64,000 nucleotides of DNA from positions 48,198 through 112,197 of the IMG/VR virus record IMGVR_UViG_3300032268_001296, one strand, 5' to 3'. Both the position numbers and the translations under genes were made by a program. Of the stretch, positions 63,640 through 64,000 are shown one piece after another. The stretch's first letter is position 1. Every line of letters begins with the position of its first letter. This DNA comes from a virus. The notes beneath the pieces are model-generated. The model was not told the DNA's origin, did no database searches, and saw only the letters and a program-made list of their open reading frames with translations.

Positions 63640-64000
63640 TTAAGTGTTTGGAGTTACCTCTTTATTAAGCTTAGACTCCTGAGTTTTTTCATAGCACAAT
63701 CTCTCAGCAAATCGAATCATGCCATGAACAGCATCGTCTCCTCCATCAATATAGAAACGAAGGCTCCCAAACTTACTTTTGACTTGAGCAATCTTAACTG
63801 GATTACATATTGGAACATTAACCCAAACATCTTTTGGGTAGAGTGTGTTGAATGTAAGTCGACACAAAGCTTCCTCAATCTTCTTTCTCTTTGATTGAGC
63901 CACCTCTCTTTGAACCGATGGGGGAATTGCCCATGCCATGCGATCTTTCGGACGATATGGACGATAAGGATCGACAATCTTAATTAGTTGGTAATAAATC
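63640..64000 (-). CDS. Conserved phage protein, truncated at window edge
   Basis: The frame is open to the right edge, giving at least 120 residues. An internal Met (63939) is probably not the start, because codons upstream (KIVDPYRPYRPKDR) look coding. FGSLRFYIDGGDDAVHGMIR with FAERLCYEK is a small motif known from uncharacterised phage proteins. The N-terminus lies outside the window. Function unknown. Confidence 0.6.
   Translation of the reverse strand, partial: IYYQLIKIVDPYRPYRPKDRMAWAIPPSVQREVAQSKRKKIEEALCRLTFNTLYPKDVWVNVPICNPVKIAQVKSKFGSLRFYIDGGDDAVHGMIRFAERLCYEKTQESKLNKEVTPNT

Overview
The window is a 64 kb piece of a large tailed double-stranded DNA phage (Caudoviricetes). It carries a complete head and tail morphogenesis set (terminase, portal, protease-scaffold, major capsid protein, neck proteins, tube-like proteins, a 2756-residue tape measure protein), nucleotide and DNA metabolism genes (RecA-like recombinase, NrdA/NrdB, dUTPase, dNMP kinase, SSB, PhoH, RuvB-like ATPase) and one tRNA. 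No integrase, plasmid partition gene, rRNA or bacterial housekeeping cluster was seen. The host cannot be named from the sequence. No tail sheath gene was recognised, so a long-tailed siphovirus fits, but baseplate and sheath genes could lie outside the window.

Layout. (1) 1-13346, minus strand: a truncated nuclease-like gene, the recombinase, a compact glycan cassette (GDP-mannose dehydratase, RmlC-like cupin, methyltransferase, NAD-dependent epimerase, three glycosyltransferases, a two-subunit transketolase), a conserved phage protein, then nrdA, a homing endonuclease and nrdB. (2) 13655-17440, plus strand: dUTPase, dNMP kinase, a sigma-like factor, SSB and a glycosyltransferase. (3) 17437-31620, minus strand: tail genes. 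(4) 31666-34759, plus strand: neck and tail-tube genes. (5) 34836-48211, minus strand: head genes, terminase, an ERCC4-type nuclease, a second sigma-like factor and PhoH. (6) 48.4-59.3 kb, plus strand: about 25 mostly tiny genes in a more GC-rich module. (7) 59.5-64 kb, minus strand: small genes, a tRNA with anticodon CAU, a RuvB-like ATPase, a 28-bp repeat family and a 585-bp gene-free stretch.

The most unusual part is region 6. It is built from a repeating cassette: hairpin terminator, in four cassettes a TTGACA promoter, a pair of 27-nt palindromes separated by a 24-nt GC-rich linker, a conserved box of about 60 nt, a second promoter (TTGCNN or TTGACN with TACTCT-like -10), then a small gene. 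In many cassettes the start codon lies only 6-9 nt after the -10 hexamer, so the mRNAs should be leaderless or nearly so. In all four copies of the TTGACA promoter the first palindrome starts exactly 11 nt after the end of the -10 hexamer. The organisation resembles the host-takeover modules of other large phages, but the palindrome, box and leaderless arrangement is not one I recognise.

Two further themes stand out. The tape measure protein contains extra segments, two with PD-(D/E)XK-like and one with protein-kinase-like motifs, separated by a recurring G-[FYL]-[ILV]-PNFA motif, as if it carries cargo domains. Also, the first genes of several structural and metabolic operons are preceded at 8-13 nt by GTGTAA followed by an AT-rich stretch, a candidate late promoter. 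Two sigma-like proteins are encoded nearby.
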